64,000 nucleotides of DNA, taken from NCBI GenBank assembly GCA_017311185.1, contig JAESUZ010005172.1, forward strand, positions 558,001 to 622,000, given 5' to 3'. Shown piece by piece: positions 11,546 to 21,935 of this stretch (the stretch's first letter is position 1; every line of letters begins with the position of its first letter). The notes under the pieces were generated by a model that was given only the letters and a program-made list of their open reading frames with translations, was not told the DNA's origin and did not search any database. The position numbers and the translations under genes were made by a program. The DNA comes from Proteles cristata cristata. Taxonomy: Eukaryota; Chordata; Mammalia; Carnivora; Hyaenidae.

Positions 11546-12349
11546 CCCAGAACACTGACCTGATTAACTCTGGTCGTCAGGTTGCTTAAACAATCACAAC
11601 TAGTCCATTCTGTAAATGTAAATTCTACACCTACTGACATTTTCAGCTATTTCTCTCAGGAGTAATTAGACTATATAGTTTCTCTGGATAATTCCAACAT
11701 CCTTTTCTCACCTATCCAACCATATTCTACCCTTTATCTCTTTGAAAAAAGCTTCTTATCCCTTCTGCCTGTTCATTCTATTTCCAATTTTGGCTCATCC
11801 CACCCTGCCTTCTCTCTCTTTCTCTATGCTCTTCAACCAGCAATGCATACACACGGCTATTTAACTGTAGCTGGGAAATCCAGGTATATGCTTTAAACCG
11901 TTCTTTGTCCATCAGTTTTCTTCTTTTTTCCTTTTCTTTTCCCCTTTTTGACCCTTTTATGTATTTTATACTCCCTATTATTTGCCCTCCCTCTTCCGTC
12001 TTTTCTCTTAACTTTTTCGTTTTCCCTCTCACTTTGCATGTTAGTTGAATTAGCCTGTGCGTTTGTGTGCTCCTGCTCCCTGTGTGTTTGTCTGTCTGTT
12101 TTCTTTTCCAGGGCTACCTCAAGAAACAAGCTAGAGTACACAAGGTGGAGAGTCCCAAATATCACTATGAATAGGAAAATAAAATAACCAAGATCCCAAC
12201 AAGAGAGACCAAGAGATACCATTCAAAAAACACTCTCTGAAAAGATAGGCCCTGGACAGTCAAAGAGTCATCTTGGATATAGCAGCGCTCATAGAAACAG
12301 AGAGCATAACAGGTCTTTAAAACCAACAAGAGCCGGAAAGCTAACTAAA

Positions 12350-13294
12350 ATGACGAAACGAAAGAGCTCTCCTCCAAAGAAACTCCAAGAAGAAATGACA
12401 GCTAATGAACTGCTCAAAACAGATATCAGCAGCATAACTGAACAAGATTTTAGAATAATAATGGTGAAATTAATAGCTGGGCTTGAAAAAAACATAGGGG
12501 ACATCAAAGAAACTATGGCTACAGACAGAATGGAAAATAAAAATAGGCATGAAGAATTAAAAAATGCGATAAATGAGATCCATAATAAATTAGAGGCCTC
12601 CAATGCACGGATGGAAGAGGCAGAAAGGAGAATAAGTGATTTAGAAGACACCATTATAGAAAAACAAGAAGCTGACAAAAAAAGAGACAAACTGATCCAG
12701 GAACAGGAAAGAAGAATTCGAGAGCTCAGCGATACGGTCAAACGCAACAATATCCATATCATAGGAATCCCAGAAGAGGAAGAGAGAGGGAAAGGTGCTG
12801 AAGGAGTCCTGGAACAAATTATAGCAGAGAACTTCCCCGACCTGGGGAAGGAAGTAAATGTGGAAATACAAGAGGCTCAGAGGACTCCCCTCAGACGTAA
12901 CTTGAATCGATCTTCTGCACGACATATCATCGTAAAAATGGCAAAATACAAGGACAAAGAGAGAATTTTGAAAGCAGCTAGGGAGAAAAGGGCCCTCACA
13001 TACAAAGGGAAACCTATCAGAGTGGTGACAGACCTATCTACTGAAACGTGGCAGGCCAGAAAGGAATGGCAGGAGATCTTCAATGTAATGAACAGTAAAA
13101 ATATGCAGCCAAGAATCCTCTACCCAGCAAGCCTGTCATTCAAAATAGAAGGAGAGATAAAAACCTTTCCAAATAAACAGAAATTGAAAGAGTTTGTCAC
13201 CACGAAGCCACGCCCTACAAGAAATCCTGAGGGGGATGCTCAGAAGGAAAGGTTGCAAGGAACAAAGATTCCAGAGACACCACCACAAACATGA
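12350..13294 (+). pseudogene. L1 ORF1, frameshifted near its C-terminus
   Basis: The open frame encodes 314 residues, against 338 in human ORF1p. ORF1p is a trimeric RNA-binding nucleic-acid chaperone that coats L1 RNA. Visible parts: a basic N-terminus (1-20), a heptad-rich coiled coil (about 45-130), an RRM opening at NNIHIIGIPEEE (about 133-144) with the conserved SSARHIIVKM stretch (188-197), and the C-terminal domain with AAREKRALTYKGKPIRV (about 209-225), TETWQARKEW (231-240) and FVTTKP (282-287). After Pro287 the frame changes. Frame +1 over, from about 13212, continues with ALQEILRGML, which resembles the conserved ORF1 C-terminus (human ALKELLKEAL). The last 27 residues shown are therefore probably out of frame, owing to one extra base near 13211. 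The start follows a purine-rich leader, and a stop at 13292-13294 overlaps the ORF2 ATG. Confidence 0.9.
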
Positions 13295-16200
13295 ACCCTA
13301 CAAAAGATACAAAGACTCTAAACCCACATATTTCAATAATAACACTGAATGTAAATGGGCTGAATACTCCAATCAAAAGACATAGGGTAGCAGATGGATT
13401 AAAAAACAAAATCCATCTATATGCTGTCTACAAGAAACTCATTTTAGACTGGAAGATACCTTCAGATTAAAAGTGAGGGGATGGAGAAATATATATCATG
13501 CTACAGGAAATCAAAAGAAAGCCGGAGTAGCGATACTTATATCAGACAAACTGGACTTTAAGTTAAAGACAATCACAAGAGATGAAGAAGGGCACTACAT
13601 AATAATTACAGGGTCCATCCATCAGGAAGAACTAACAATCATAAATGTCTATGCACCGAATATGGGAGCACCTAAATATCTAAAACAATTAATCACAAAC
13701 AGAAACAAGCTTATAGATAAGAATGTGCTAATAGCAGGGGACTTTAATACTCCGCTGACAGCAATGGATAGGTCAACCAGACAGAAAATCACTAAAGAAA
13801 TAATGGACTTGAAAGACACATTGGACCAGTTGGACCTGACGGATATATTTAGAACTTTACATCCTGAGGCCAGGGAATTTACTTTCTTCTCAAGTGTGCA
13901 TGGCACATTCTCCAAGATAGATCACATACTGGGACATAAAGCAGCCCTCAATAAATATAAAAGAATAGAGATCATACCATGCACACTGTCAGATCAAAAT
14001 GCTTTGAAACTTGAAATCAATTACAGGAAGAAGTCTGGAAAACCTCCAAAAACATGGAGGTTAAAGAACACCCTTCTAAAGAATGAATGGGCCAATCAGG
14101 CAATTAGAGAAGAAATTAAAAAATATATGGAAACAAATGAAAATGAAAACACAACAATTCAAAATCTATGGGATGTGGCAAAGGCAGTCCTAAGAGGAAA
14201 GTACATTGCTCTCCAGGCCTATTTCAAGAGATTAGAAAAAGCGCAAGTCCAAAATCTAACAGCTCACCTAAAGGAACTAGAGGCAGAGCAACAAGAATGC
14301 CCTAAACCCAGTAGAAGAAGAGAAATAGTAAAAATTAGAGCAGAAATAAACAACATAGAGACCAAAGAAACAATTGAACAGATCAATGAAACTAAGAGTT
14401 GGTTTTTTGAAAAAGTCAACAAAATTGACAAACCTCTAGCCAGACTTATCCAAAAGAAAAGAGAGAGCACCCAAATAGACAAAATTATGAATGAAAATGG
14501 ACTTATTACAACCAACCCCTCAGAAATACAAGCAATTATCAGGGAATACTATGAAAAATTATATGCCAACAAGTTGGACAACTTAGAAGAAATGGACAAA
14601 TTCCTAAACACACACTCACTACCAAAATTCACACGGGAAGAAATAGAAAACCTAAACAGACCCATAACGAGTGAAGAAATTGAATCAGTGATCAAAAATC
14701 TCCTAACAAATAAGAGCCCTGGACCTGATGGCTTCCCTGGGGAATTCTACCAGACATTTAAAACAGACTTAATCCCAATTCTTCTCAAGCTATTCCAAAA
14801 AATAGAAAGTGAAGGAAAACTCCCGGACTCATTTTATGAAGCCAGCATCACTCTGATTCCCAAGCCAGACAGAGATCCAGCAAAAAAGAGGACTACAGGC
14901 CAATATCCTTGATGAACACGGATGCAAAAATTCTCAACAAGATCCTTTCCAATCGAATCCAGCAGCATATAAAAAGAATCATCCACCAAGATCAAGTGGG
15001 ATTCATTCCTGGGTTACAGGGTCGGTTCAACATTCGGAAATCAATCAATGTGATACATCATATCAATAAAAGAAAAGATAAAAACCATATGATCCTGTCA
15101 ATAGATGCAGAAAAAGCATTTGACAAAATACAGCATCCCTTCTTAATAAAGACTCTCGAGAAAGTTGGGATAGAAGGAACCTACTTAAACATCATCAAAG
15201 TCATCTATGAGAAGCCATCAGCTAACATCATCCTCAACAGGAAAAAACTGAGAGCTTTCCCCCTGAGATCAGGAACACGACAGGGATGTCCACTCTCACC
15301 ACTGCTGTTTAACATAGTGCTGGAAGTCCTAGCATCAGCCATCAGACACCAAAAGGAAATCAAAGGCATCAGAATTGGCAAAGAGGAAGTCAAACTTTCA
15401 CTCTTCGCAGATGACATGATACTCTACATCGAAAACCCGACAGACTCCACCAGAAGCCTACTAGAACTGATCCAAGAATTCAGCCAAGTTGCAGGGTACA
15501 AAGTCAACGTACAGAAATCGGTTGCATTTTTATACACCAACAATGAAGCAACAGAAAGAGAAATCAAGAAACTGATCCCATTCACAATTGCACAAAAAAC
15601 CATAAAATACCTCGGAATAAACCTAACCAAGGATACAAGAGATCTGTATGAGGAAAACTATAGAAAACTTATGAAGGAAATTGAAGAAGACACAAAGAAA
15701 TGGAAAAACATTCCATGCTCATGGATAGGAAGAATAAATATAGTTAAGATGTCATTACTACCTAAGGCACTCTACACATTCAATGCAATTCCAATCAAAA
15801 TTGCACCAGCATACTTCTCAAAACTAGAGCAAACTATCCAAAAATTTGTATGGAACCACAAAAGACCCCGAATAGCCAAAGTAATCCTGAAAAATAAAAC
15901 CAAAACGGGAGGGATCACCATCCCAGACTTTAGCCTCTACTACAAAGCTGTCATCATCAAGACAGTATGGTATTGGCACAAAAACAGACATAGACCAATG
16001 GAACAGAACTGAGAACTCAGAAGTCGACCCAAAAGTATACAGCCAACTAATCTTTGACAAAGCAGGAAAGAATATCCGATGGAAAAAAGACAGCCTTTTT
16101 AACAGATGGTGTTGGCAGAACTGGACAGCAACATGCAGAATGAAACTAGATCATTTTCTCACATCATGCACAAAAATAAACTCAAAATGGATAAAGGACC

Positions 16201-17138
16201 TGAACGTGAGACAGGAGACTATCAACACCCTAGAGAAGAAAGCAGGAAACAACCTCCTGGACCTCCACCGCAGCAACTTCTTACTTGACACATCCCCAAA
16301 AGCAAGGGAATCAAGAGCAAAAATAAGCAATTGGGACCTCATCAAGATTAAAAGCTTCTGCACAGCCAAGGAAACAACCCAGAAAATTAATAGGCAACCA
16401 ACGGAATGGGAAAAGATAGTTGCAAATGACATATCAGATAAAGGGTTAATATCTAGAATCTATAAGGAACTCACCAAACTACACACCCAAAAAACAAACA
16501 ACCCAGTGAAGAAATGGGCAGAAGATATGAACAGACACTTCTCCAAAGAGGACATCCAGATGGCCAACAGACACCTGAAATGATGCTCAGCATCCCTCCT
16601 CATCAGGGAAATACACATCAAAACCACACTGAGATACCACCTCATGCCAGTCAGAGTGGCTAAAATGAGCAAATCAGAGAATTCTAGATGCTGGCGAGGA
16701 TGTGGAGAAACGGGCACCCTCCTACACTGTTGGTGGGAATGTAAACTGGTACAGCCCCTCTGGAAAACAGTGTGGAGGTTCCTCAGGAAACTAACAATAG
16801 AACTCCCCTAAGACCCAGCAATAGCACTGCTAGGAATTTACCCAAGGGATACAGAAATGTTGATGCATAGGAGCACATGTACCCCAATGTTCATAGCAGC
16901 ACTCTCCACAATAGCTAAAACATGGAAAGAGCCTAAGTGTCCATCAACAGATGAATGGATCAAGAAGATGTGGTTTATCTATACCATGGAATACTACATG
17001 GCAATGAGAAACAATGAAATCTGGCCATGTGTAGCAACATGGATGGACCTTGAGGGTGTTATGCTGAGCGAAATAAGTCAGGCAGAGAAGGACAAATATC
17101 ATATGTTTGCACGTATAGGAGGATTAGGAGGAACCTGA
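13291..17138 (+). pseudogene. L1 ORF2 endonuclease/reverse transcriptase, broken
   Basis: ORF2p has an N-terminal APE-type endonuclease, a central reverse transcriptase and a C-terminal Cys-rich segment. It starts at ATG 13291, the first ATG after an in-frame stop at 13228, with the typical ITLNVNGLN motif nearby. Lesions: a one-base loss near 13395 (13291-13394 lies in another frame from 13398 onward); a one-base loss in the A run 14882-14887, giving a stop at 14910-14912; a two-base loss (or one-base gain) near 15982-15990, giving a stop at 16010-16012; nonsense codons TGA 16581-16583 and TAA 16809-16811. Conserved parts remain: endonuclease AGDFNTPL (about 13733-13756) and SKIDHILG (about 13914-13937); reverse transcriptase [12 protein letters not shown] (about 14716-14751) and the catalytic FADD (15404-15415); the Cys/His cluster [18 protein letters not shown] (16689-16742). 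The frame ends with TGA 17136-17138. Confidence 0.95.
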
Positions 17139-17341
17139 CGGAGGAACAAGGGGGAGAAGAAGGGGGAAATGGTGGGGGAAAGGGAGAGAGGCAAACCATG
17201 AGAGACTCTTGAATGCTGACAAAAACTGAGGACTGATGGATGTGGGAGGGAGGGGGGGACGCGCATGGAGGAGGACACTTGTGGGGATGAGCACTGAGTG
17301 TTATGTGGAAACTAATTTGAGAATAAACTATTTGTAAAAAA
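17139..17341 (+). terminator. L1 3'UTR and polyadenylation signal
   Basis: Begins after the ORF2 stop with a G-rich purine tract (about 17140-17190, 'gggggagaagaagggggaaatggtggggg'), as in other L1 3'UTRs. AATAAA at 17322-17327 lies about 9 bases before the poly(A) tail that starts at 17336. Confidence 0.9.
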
Positions 17342-17357
17342 AAAAATGGAGTATATT
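17342..17357. repeat. 3' target-site duplication of the L1
   Basis: Identical to 10375-10390. The leading A's could equally belong to the poly(A) tail, so the left limit is ambiguous by a few bases. Confidence 0.95.
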
Positions 17358-17432
17358 ACTAGTTTTGTAGGTCTGGTTGCTATAAGAATGCATAAAATAA
17401 TGAAAGCACACCTAGACTCCCAAGCAGGTGGA

Positions 17433-17490
17433 AATGTGTATGTGGGTGTGTGTTTCTGTGGGTGTGTGTACATGCACACACATGCACACA
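17433..17490. repeat. Imperfect GT/CA-rich low-complexity tract
   Basis: GT-rich ('gtgtgtatgtgggtgtgtgtttctgtgggtgtgtgta') turning into CA-rich sequence; an imperfect, partly self-complementary microsatellite. Confidence 0.8.
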
Positions 17491-17516
17491 CTTAAAACCT
17501 TTAGGTGCTACAGTGA

Positions 17517-17665
17517 AATGGACACTGGACTGGATATCAGAACACCAGGGTTTGGATCCAGATCTATTTGCTATGTGACCTTGAACAAGTCCCTTAAGTT
17601 TCTGGGCTTCAGTTTCCTCATCTGTAAAAAGGCAATGTTGGACAAATAACTTCAAATGTCCTTTC
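17517..17665 (+). repeat. MIR SINE
   Basis: Classic sense MIR: 'gtttggatccagatctatttgctatgtgaccttgaacaagtcccttaagtttctgggcttcagtttcctcatctgtaaaaaggcaatg'. One of the best preserved MIR copies in the window. Confidence 0.95.
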
Positions 17666-18289
17666 CAGGTCAAGGGCATCTGATTCTGAGAATCAGAAAG
17701 AGACAAATCCATGACTCTGCCACTGCGTAAGGTTAGGTGTCACATGGTGGCTGCAATGTGACAAAGGTGCAGGGGGCTGGGTAGCACTTCCTGAGTGTCC
17801 TGCTTGAAGAGAATATGGGCACAGACCTGGAGTGACACCCCAGCACTTAAGGGTGTCTTTTCCCTTCTCTATGTATGAATCCTTATCTTCCTTTTCTCCT
17901 TTTGCTCTTCCCTTCTTGCTCCCATATCCTCACTTCTTGGATTTCAGGCCTGCCAGGAGGTTGACCCAGGATTTCCAAAGTGGTTGGGAGGGACCATTGC
18001 TAAGTCTGCAAGCAGAACCAACCAGTGTGGCTCATTCAGCCTTTCACAGGTCATTGGTGTGAACTGAGAGTGAGTGTGAACCAAAATCCAGCGGCCTTTC
18101 CCAGTAGTGATGAAATTAATGGATGGTAATTCAGGAAGGAAGTGGAGGAGGACAGTTAGCCCTATAAACACAGGAAGTCCTTATGCCCTGGGCACTCTGA
18201 GAGGCTTGTGTTCACTGATAATCAAGCTAATAATAGCTCCTAGAATGTCTTTCAGCTAGAATGTTTTTTCTGAAGGCATCTGCACCTTC
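17666..18289. other. Anonymous sequence
   Basis: No gene or repeat recognised. Opposed small frames at 17832-18062 (plus) and 17944-18171 (minus) have no recognisable features. Confidence 0.4.
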
Positions 18290-18410
18290 CCAGCTGTAAT
18301 TTCATTCCCCTGCCCATTGCTCCTACAAGACTTCTCTTATTACCCTCAATTTGCACACGGAGAAACTGAGGCATAGAAAGAAGAAAGTCACATCATAGTT
18401 GGCATTGGTT
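18290..18410 (-). repeat. MIR SINE fragment (antisense)
   Basis: 'ttattaccctcaatttgcacacggagaaactgaggcatagaaagaagaaagtcacatcatagttgg' matches the antisense MIR core. Confidence 0.8.
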
Positions 18411-19284
18411 CTATTTTCTCAATGGTTATGTCAAATAAATGACAGCAAAGAACAATGTGATTACTACTGAAATACTTTTTTACACTGTTCAAATTATTTC
18501 TGAATGATAAGGTGGGGGGAAATGGTGTACCATGGAATAGGGAGACAGGAGCTCCCAGTTACCCAAGCATCTTCTCTTTCTTCTGTCCTGTTGCTTGGCC
18601 TTGGCAGTCAGGTAGTTGTGATCAGGAGCATGAGGACAATGAGAAATGAGGAATGACATTGCTTTAAGCAAGACACAGGGAACACGAGTAGATGAGTCTG
18701 GACAAGTCAACTGTCATTCTGAAACAAATGACCTCCTCAGAAAGGTAGGATTCTCACATCATCTTGAGACGTTGGGGGCTGGGTCACCCAAGGCGCCCAA
18801 TTTGAATGTTCTTTTGTAAATGAACAGATGAAAACTGAACAGACTGGGTGCCCAGGGACAACAGAGGTCTAGGCAGAAGCATCTAAGTTATGGCTTTTAG
18901 GGGCTCAGGCACTTTTGCCTTCATGGGACCCTTTCACTAGAAAAAGAAAATTAAAAATGTATCTTACAATTGCATTGGTATACAGATAAATATATTAATA
19001 GTATCTATTAAAACACTTTATATTCAACCTAAAATCTCATTTCTCCCCTTCTGATTTTAAAAGAAATTAAAATGTTTTCAGTAGGCCCTAAAAGCATTGT
19101 GGCCCTAGGCACTGTGACTTCTGTGCAGTGGAGGCAGGTCAGCCCCGGGGACATTTTCTGCCTCCTAGAGCTGTTGGCTTCAGTACCTGACTCCTCAGGT
19201 CTGCCCAAGCTTGTCCAGGCTAGGCTTACCCAAGTCTACAGGATCAGCCTCAAAACATTCGTATGAGCTTTCCAGGAGGGGCAG
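18411..19284. other. Anonymous sequence
   Basis: Nothing recognisable beyond AT-rich stretches near 18940-19070. Confidence 0.4.
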
Positions 19285-19420
19285 ATGCACCTCTGCCTTT
19301 ACAGATGAAGAAACTGAAGCTTAAAGAGGCCAAAGTCAAGTTATCAAAGATGGAGGAGTCAGGATTCGAAGTAAGCTCTGCCTGGCTCTAAAATCCATGA
19401 TTTGACTTCTACTTCCTGCT
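19285..19420 (-). repeat. MIR SINE (antisense)
   Basis: 'tgcctttacagatgaagaaactgaagcttaaagaggccaaagtcaag...gaggagtcaggattcgaagtaagctctgcctggctctaaa' follows the antisense MIR order to its left arm. Confidence 0.92.
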
Positions 19421-20754
19421 ACTGAGAACCACTCCCCTACACCAGAGGCCTTTGGGGACTTGCATCAGACATAATATGAAGCTTAGAAAATATGGAGATT
19501 AGTAATTACGCAAGGGTGGATCGGTGATGGTGGATCATAGGGAGAAAAGTCTAAAAATAAGTTCTACATAATGCAATGAACAAGGTCCCACAGAGAAGCT
19601 CAGAGGGAAAAAGAAATCATTCCCAGAGGATTAATGTTCTAGTAAGCTGTAAGCTGCTTATATTTTCACCCTATTACCGTAACTTTCAAGTATCTGTCTC
19701 AAACGATAAAAAGGCAATTACTTAGGGCCAGATACATCACAGGCTAGGCGACGCTGTCCCTGAGCCATAAGGGGGTTCCCTTGCACAGTTTCCCAGAGGC
19801 AGCGTGGTGGCTGAAGAGGAGTTGCTAGGTTAGCAGTAAGTGGGGACATTTCACCTCTTCTGGAGGGAACTCGATCAATTCTCAGAGCATCAAGCTTCTA
19901 GAGGACCAAGAGGCCTCGGTCTGGGAGAGTCTGAAATTTATGTTTAGGCGTGACCATTTCCTGGTGTGTCATGAACGAGTCGCTTCACCTCTCTTGTCCA
20001 TGACAGTCCCACCCATACCACACACATAGGTTTCTGTGAGGCTTAAATCAAATAAGGGATGTAAGTGGGGTTTGGGAACTACCAAGTGCTGTCCAGCTGC
20101 TGGAGACTTTACCCTGCCCCCAAAGAGTTTCCTGTTCTCAGACAGTATTATGTCCATTTGTCCCTGAATACACAGAAACAGGGGTGGTCACAGCTTCCTC
20201 AAAGCCGCCTCTCTGGTCTCCCAGCCGCTGGCCCCCAACACCACCGCCATCGCCTGGCTGGGCTGCCATACAATGGTAGTAGATTACACTAATTTGTTTT
20301 ATTTTATTTGACATACTTAGAATTAAGGCTTTTTGAAAGCACCATGCAAATGTATGTAAATGACTACATTTCATGCAAAATAACATGCAAATAGTGTCCC
20401 TGTGTTGGCTTAGAAAAATCTGGTGGCCAAAGGCTGTTTATATCCTCACAAACATCAGGAAGAATAAACTTCAGTTACCCTTTCAGATGTTTAAAAAACA
20501 TAGATGTGAGGGAACCTAGAGTTTCCTTGTGGCTTTTCGGCTGTCTGGTTATGATGTTTGAGAGCTCATAGCAGTTAAGCAAAGTCTTTTGCTCATTAAT
20601 TATTCAACATTGATGGTACCAGGAACTAGATTACTAGAAGACGAGTAAGGTACCAGTTCTCCCTTACGGACCTCCCTGGCAATGTGGATATAAGAGCTGC
20701 CAGTTAAAACACAGCTAGGGCATCAGTTTCCTGGCGCACATTCAAGGGTGGTGC
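19421..20754. other. Anonymous sequence
   Basis: No gene or repeat recognised in 1.3 kb. Small frames (20065-20292 plus; 20138-20386 minus) are opposite-strand reflections with no domain. Confidence 0.4.
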
Positions 20755-20990
20755 CCAACGCCATCCTGAATAAAGTCTAAATACCTGGTCAGAGCACTCA
20801 AGACTCTACAACCTAGCCCCAAGTGGCCTGGCCACCAGAATCTGTTCCTTTTCTCTTTTCGTGAGGCCTCTACTTTTCCCAGGTGTTTTCAGTGTGTCAT
20901 ATTTTTATTCTTCCAAATATGTTTACCTCTTCCCCTGCTCTGTGTTTCTCTGGTATTGCTTATCTCCAAATACCAAAGAGCATCACATCA
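20755..20990 (+). repeat. L2 LINE fragment
   Basis: 'aataaagtctaaatacctggtcagagcactcaagactctacaacctagccccaagtggcctggccaccagaatctg' is the L2 motif 'aaagtccaaactccttagcctggcatacaaggcccttcacgatctggcccc', followed by the 'tttccc...ctctgcctggtat' block. Confidence 0.8.
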
Positions 20991-21084
20991 TTGTTCCTGG
21001 CCTGAGTTTCCTTTTAGTAGACAAACTGAAATGGTTTGTTAACTTAGGCTTCTAAAGCCAGGGGAAGTTAAAGCAGGCAGATCT

Positions 21085-21204
21085 TTAGCAATCAATCACA
21101 AAATACAACACCCTTGTTCTACAAATGAGTAAACCGAGGAGAAGAGATTAGAAGGTACTTGATCAAAGTGATAGAATCAGAACAAGAACAGAAGTGCCAC
21201 CTCC
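21085..21204 (-). repeat. MIR SINE fragment (antisense)
   Basis: 'ttctacaaatgagtaaaccgaggagaagagattagaaggtacttgatcaaagtgatagaatcagaacaagaac' matches the antisense MIR core, diverged. The felid SINE lies against its right edge. Confidence 0.7.
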
Positions 21205-21217
21205 AGGCCTCTTTATT

Positions 21218-21449
21218 TAATTATTAATTAATTAATTTACTTACTTATTATTTTTAATGTTTATTTATTTTTGAGAGAGACAGAGAATGAGAGGGGAAGG
21301 GGCAGAGAGAGAGGAGACACAGAATCTAAGCAGGCTCCAGATTCTGAGCTGTCAGTACAGAGCCTGACGCGGGGCTCGAACTCATGGATCATGAGATCAT
21401 GACCTGACCTGAAGTCTGATGCTTAATAAACTGAGCCACCCAGGTGTCC
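21218..21449 (-). mobile_element. Felid CAN SINE, older type
   Basis: Antisense tRNA-derived SINE: T-rich tail, GA-rich tract, 'gcaggctccagattctgagctgtcagtacagagcc', B box antisense 'ggctcgaac' and head 'ctgagccacccaggtgtcc'. Probable target duplications AGGCCTCTTTAT (left, about 21205) and AGGACTCTTTAT (right, from 21450), one mismatch. Belongs to the class with 'gacctgacctgaagtc' and 'actgagccac'. Confidence 0.95.
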
Positions 21450-21534
21450 AGGACTCTTTATAATAAATGCATGGTCATGGCTCACAGCCATGAGTACAAG
21501 AAAATAACAAGTTGATCAGCTTCCTAGGGATCAT

Positions 21535-21645
21535 TTAAACAAATCAGACTATATTTATTGAACAGCTATCCTGTGTGGAAAGTAGTGAGGGGACAGTAAA
21601 GTTCTGGGACAAGACTCTACCATCTCAAGGATTACAATTTAGATG
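21535..21645 (-). repeat. L2 LINE 3'-end fragment (antisense)
   Basis: 'atatttattgaacagctatcctgtgtggaaagtagtgaggggacagtaaagttctgggacaagactctaccatctcaaggattacaat' follows the antisense L2 3' end. Confidence 0.75.
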
Positions 21646-21674
21646 CTACATAGATGTGTAACCAGCCTTTATGC

Positions 21675-21707
21675 TGTTGTTGATGATGATGATGATAATA
21701 ATAATGA
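21675..21707. repeat. (GAT)n/(AAT)n compound microsatellite
   Basis: 'gttgttgatgatgatgatgataataataatgag': four to five GAT units passing into AAT units. Confidence 0.85.
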
Positions 21708-21784
21708 GAGCAGCTCACACGTACCATCCATGAACTCTGGGTCGGGCACTCTGCAACCCTCTTCTTCTTCTCCAGAGTACAGAC

Positions 21785-21935
21785 AAGAGCTTCTCAACCC
21801 TGCCTACACAGGAACATCACATGCGGGAATGTGAAGCCTCGGAGTGCACAGGCTCCACCCCCACCACTCAAATGGGATCTTGAGGGTGAGGACCAGGTAT
21901 CAGTACTTTCAATGGAGGAGCTAGGCTGCAGAGAA
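21785..21935 (+). repeat. MER5A/MER20-type DNA transposon fragment
   Basis: 'gagcttctcaaccctgcctacacaggaacatcacatg' is a hAT-Charlie terminal region and 'ggctccacccccaccactcaaatgggatcttgagggtgaggaccaggtatcagtactttc' the matching body. Subfamily uncertain. Confidence 0.65.

Larger units (their letters stand above)
10391..12349 (+). promoter_or_regulatory. L1 5'UTR with internal promoter
   Basis: About 1.96 kb between the element's first base and the ORF1 start. The first half is the most GC- and CpG-rich part of the window, whereas the second half is pyrimidine-rich. L1 5'UTRs carry an internal RNA polymerase II promoter; its presence shows that this copy inserted full length. Open frames on both strands here (for example 10486-10893 minus and 10984-11412 plus) have no recognisable domains and are treated as chance frames. 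Confidence 0.85.
10391..17341 (+). mobile_element. Full-length carnivore LINE-1, inactivated
   Basis: A structurally complete non-LTR retrotransposon of about 6.95 kb: 5'UTR (10391-12349), ORF1, ORF2, 3'UTR and poly(A), bounded by a perfect 16-bp target duplication. L1 encodes an RNA-binding chaperone (ORF1p) and an endonuclease/reverse transcriptase (ORF2p) that nick and prime at TTTT/A-type sites; the A-rich duplication here fits that. The 3' end ('gagcactgagtgttatgtggaaac...gagaataaacta') matches the carnivore-specific L1 tail also seen in a short antisense copy at 56134-56220. Both frames are broken, so it cannot move itself. The clean duplication and good frame retention suggest insertion well after the L1M-type copies elsewhere in the window. 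Confidence 0.97.

Noticed and set aside
11314..11640. Minus-strand Lys/Glu/Gly-rich 108-codon frame
   Set aside because: Direct translation of the polypyrimidine tract.
12289..12762. 157-codon minus-strand frame, hydrophobic and Ser-rich
   Set aside because: It is the complement of the Lys/Glu-rich ORF1 coiled coil, which automatically yields a Ser/Leu/Phe-rich antisense frame.
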